Shown here one piece after another: positions 63,937 through 64,000 of a stretch of 64,000 bases of DNA. The position numbers were made by a program, and so were the translations under genes. The stretch comes from Edaphochlamys debaryana (lineage: Eukaryota; Chlorophyta; Chlorophyceae; Chlamydomonadales). Location: positions 1,240,001-1,304,000 of the forward strand of contig JAEHOE010000002.1 in the NCBI GenBank assembly GCA_016858145.1. The letters run 5' to 3'. How positions within the stretch are numbered: position 1 is the first letter of the stretch; each line of letters starts with the position of its first letter. Under the pieces are notes generated by a model, which did no database searches, was not told where the DNA came from, and saw only the letters and a program-made list of their open reading frames with translations.

Positions 63937-64000
63937 ATTCATCATTCATTGATCCGGGCGTGCTGTGTATGGATTGTTCGTTGGGTTCAGGTGGGGCCAG

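Overview
This window looks like nuclear DNA of a volvocine green alga, Chlamydomonas or a close relative. It is very GC-rich. Genes are broken into many short exons with GT-AG and some GC-AG introns. Coding regions carry long Ala/Gly/Ser runs, one intron holds TTTTAGGG-type telomere-like repeats, and the gene families include multi-exon class III cyclases with giant linkers and TKL receptor kinases. No bacterial or organellar features are visible. All gene models come from reading frames, splice-like borders and motif recognition; nothing was aligned to a database.

Layout. (1) 1-13690 is a decayed copy of a segment that recurs in direct orientation at about 31166-38280. It carries a broken minus-strand TKL kinase, a perfect 954-bp tandem duplication, two intronic insertion blocks (one with a miniature Ty3/gypsy element, one with a 13-bp minisatellite of about 1.3 kb) and exon losses. 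(2) 14738-16793 is a minus-strand gene with a PD-(D/E)XK-nuclease-like core. (3) 18397-30581 is plus-strand: an unrecognised gene start interrupted by mobile-element-like DNA, exons for a Cys-rich, Gly-rich and membrane-spanning segment, then a large membrane-anchored class III nucleotide cyclase. (4) 34325-42250 is the better-preserved kinase: signal peptide, ectodomain exons, one membrane helix and a kinase domain with all main motifs. An intron of this gene holds, antisense, a remnant that looks like the C-terminal end of a Fanzor/TnpB nuclease. (5) 44346-45720 is a coiled-coil protein lacking a visible 5' end, followed by a rearranged repeat block (45790-49740). (6) 49738-56174 is a minus-strand HUN-domain (HPC2/ubinuclein-like) nuclear protein, divergent from a small membrane protein (56740-57396, SMIM4/UQCC5-like). 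These are followed by a PIH-like protein (57627-59533) and an arrestin-fold protein (60084-63153). (7) The right edge holds tRNA-Asp-like, SINE-like sequence.

The genes do not form an operon-like pathway. The kinase and the cyclase are two membrane-anchored signalling proteins of types that are expanded in volvocine algae. The rest are housekeeping-type genes (chromatin, mitochondrial assembly, cilia/chaperone, trafficking). The left two thirds is strongly shaped by duplication and transposition; the right end (about 49.7-63.2 kb) is ordinary dense gene space.
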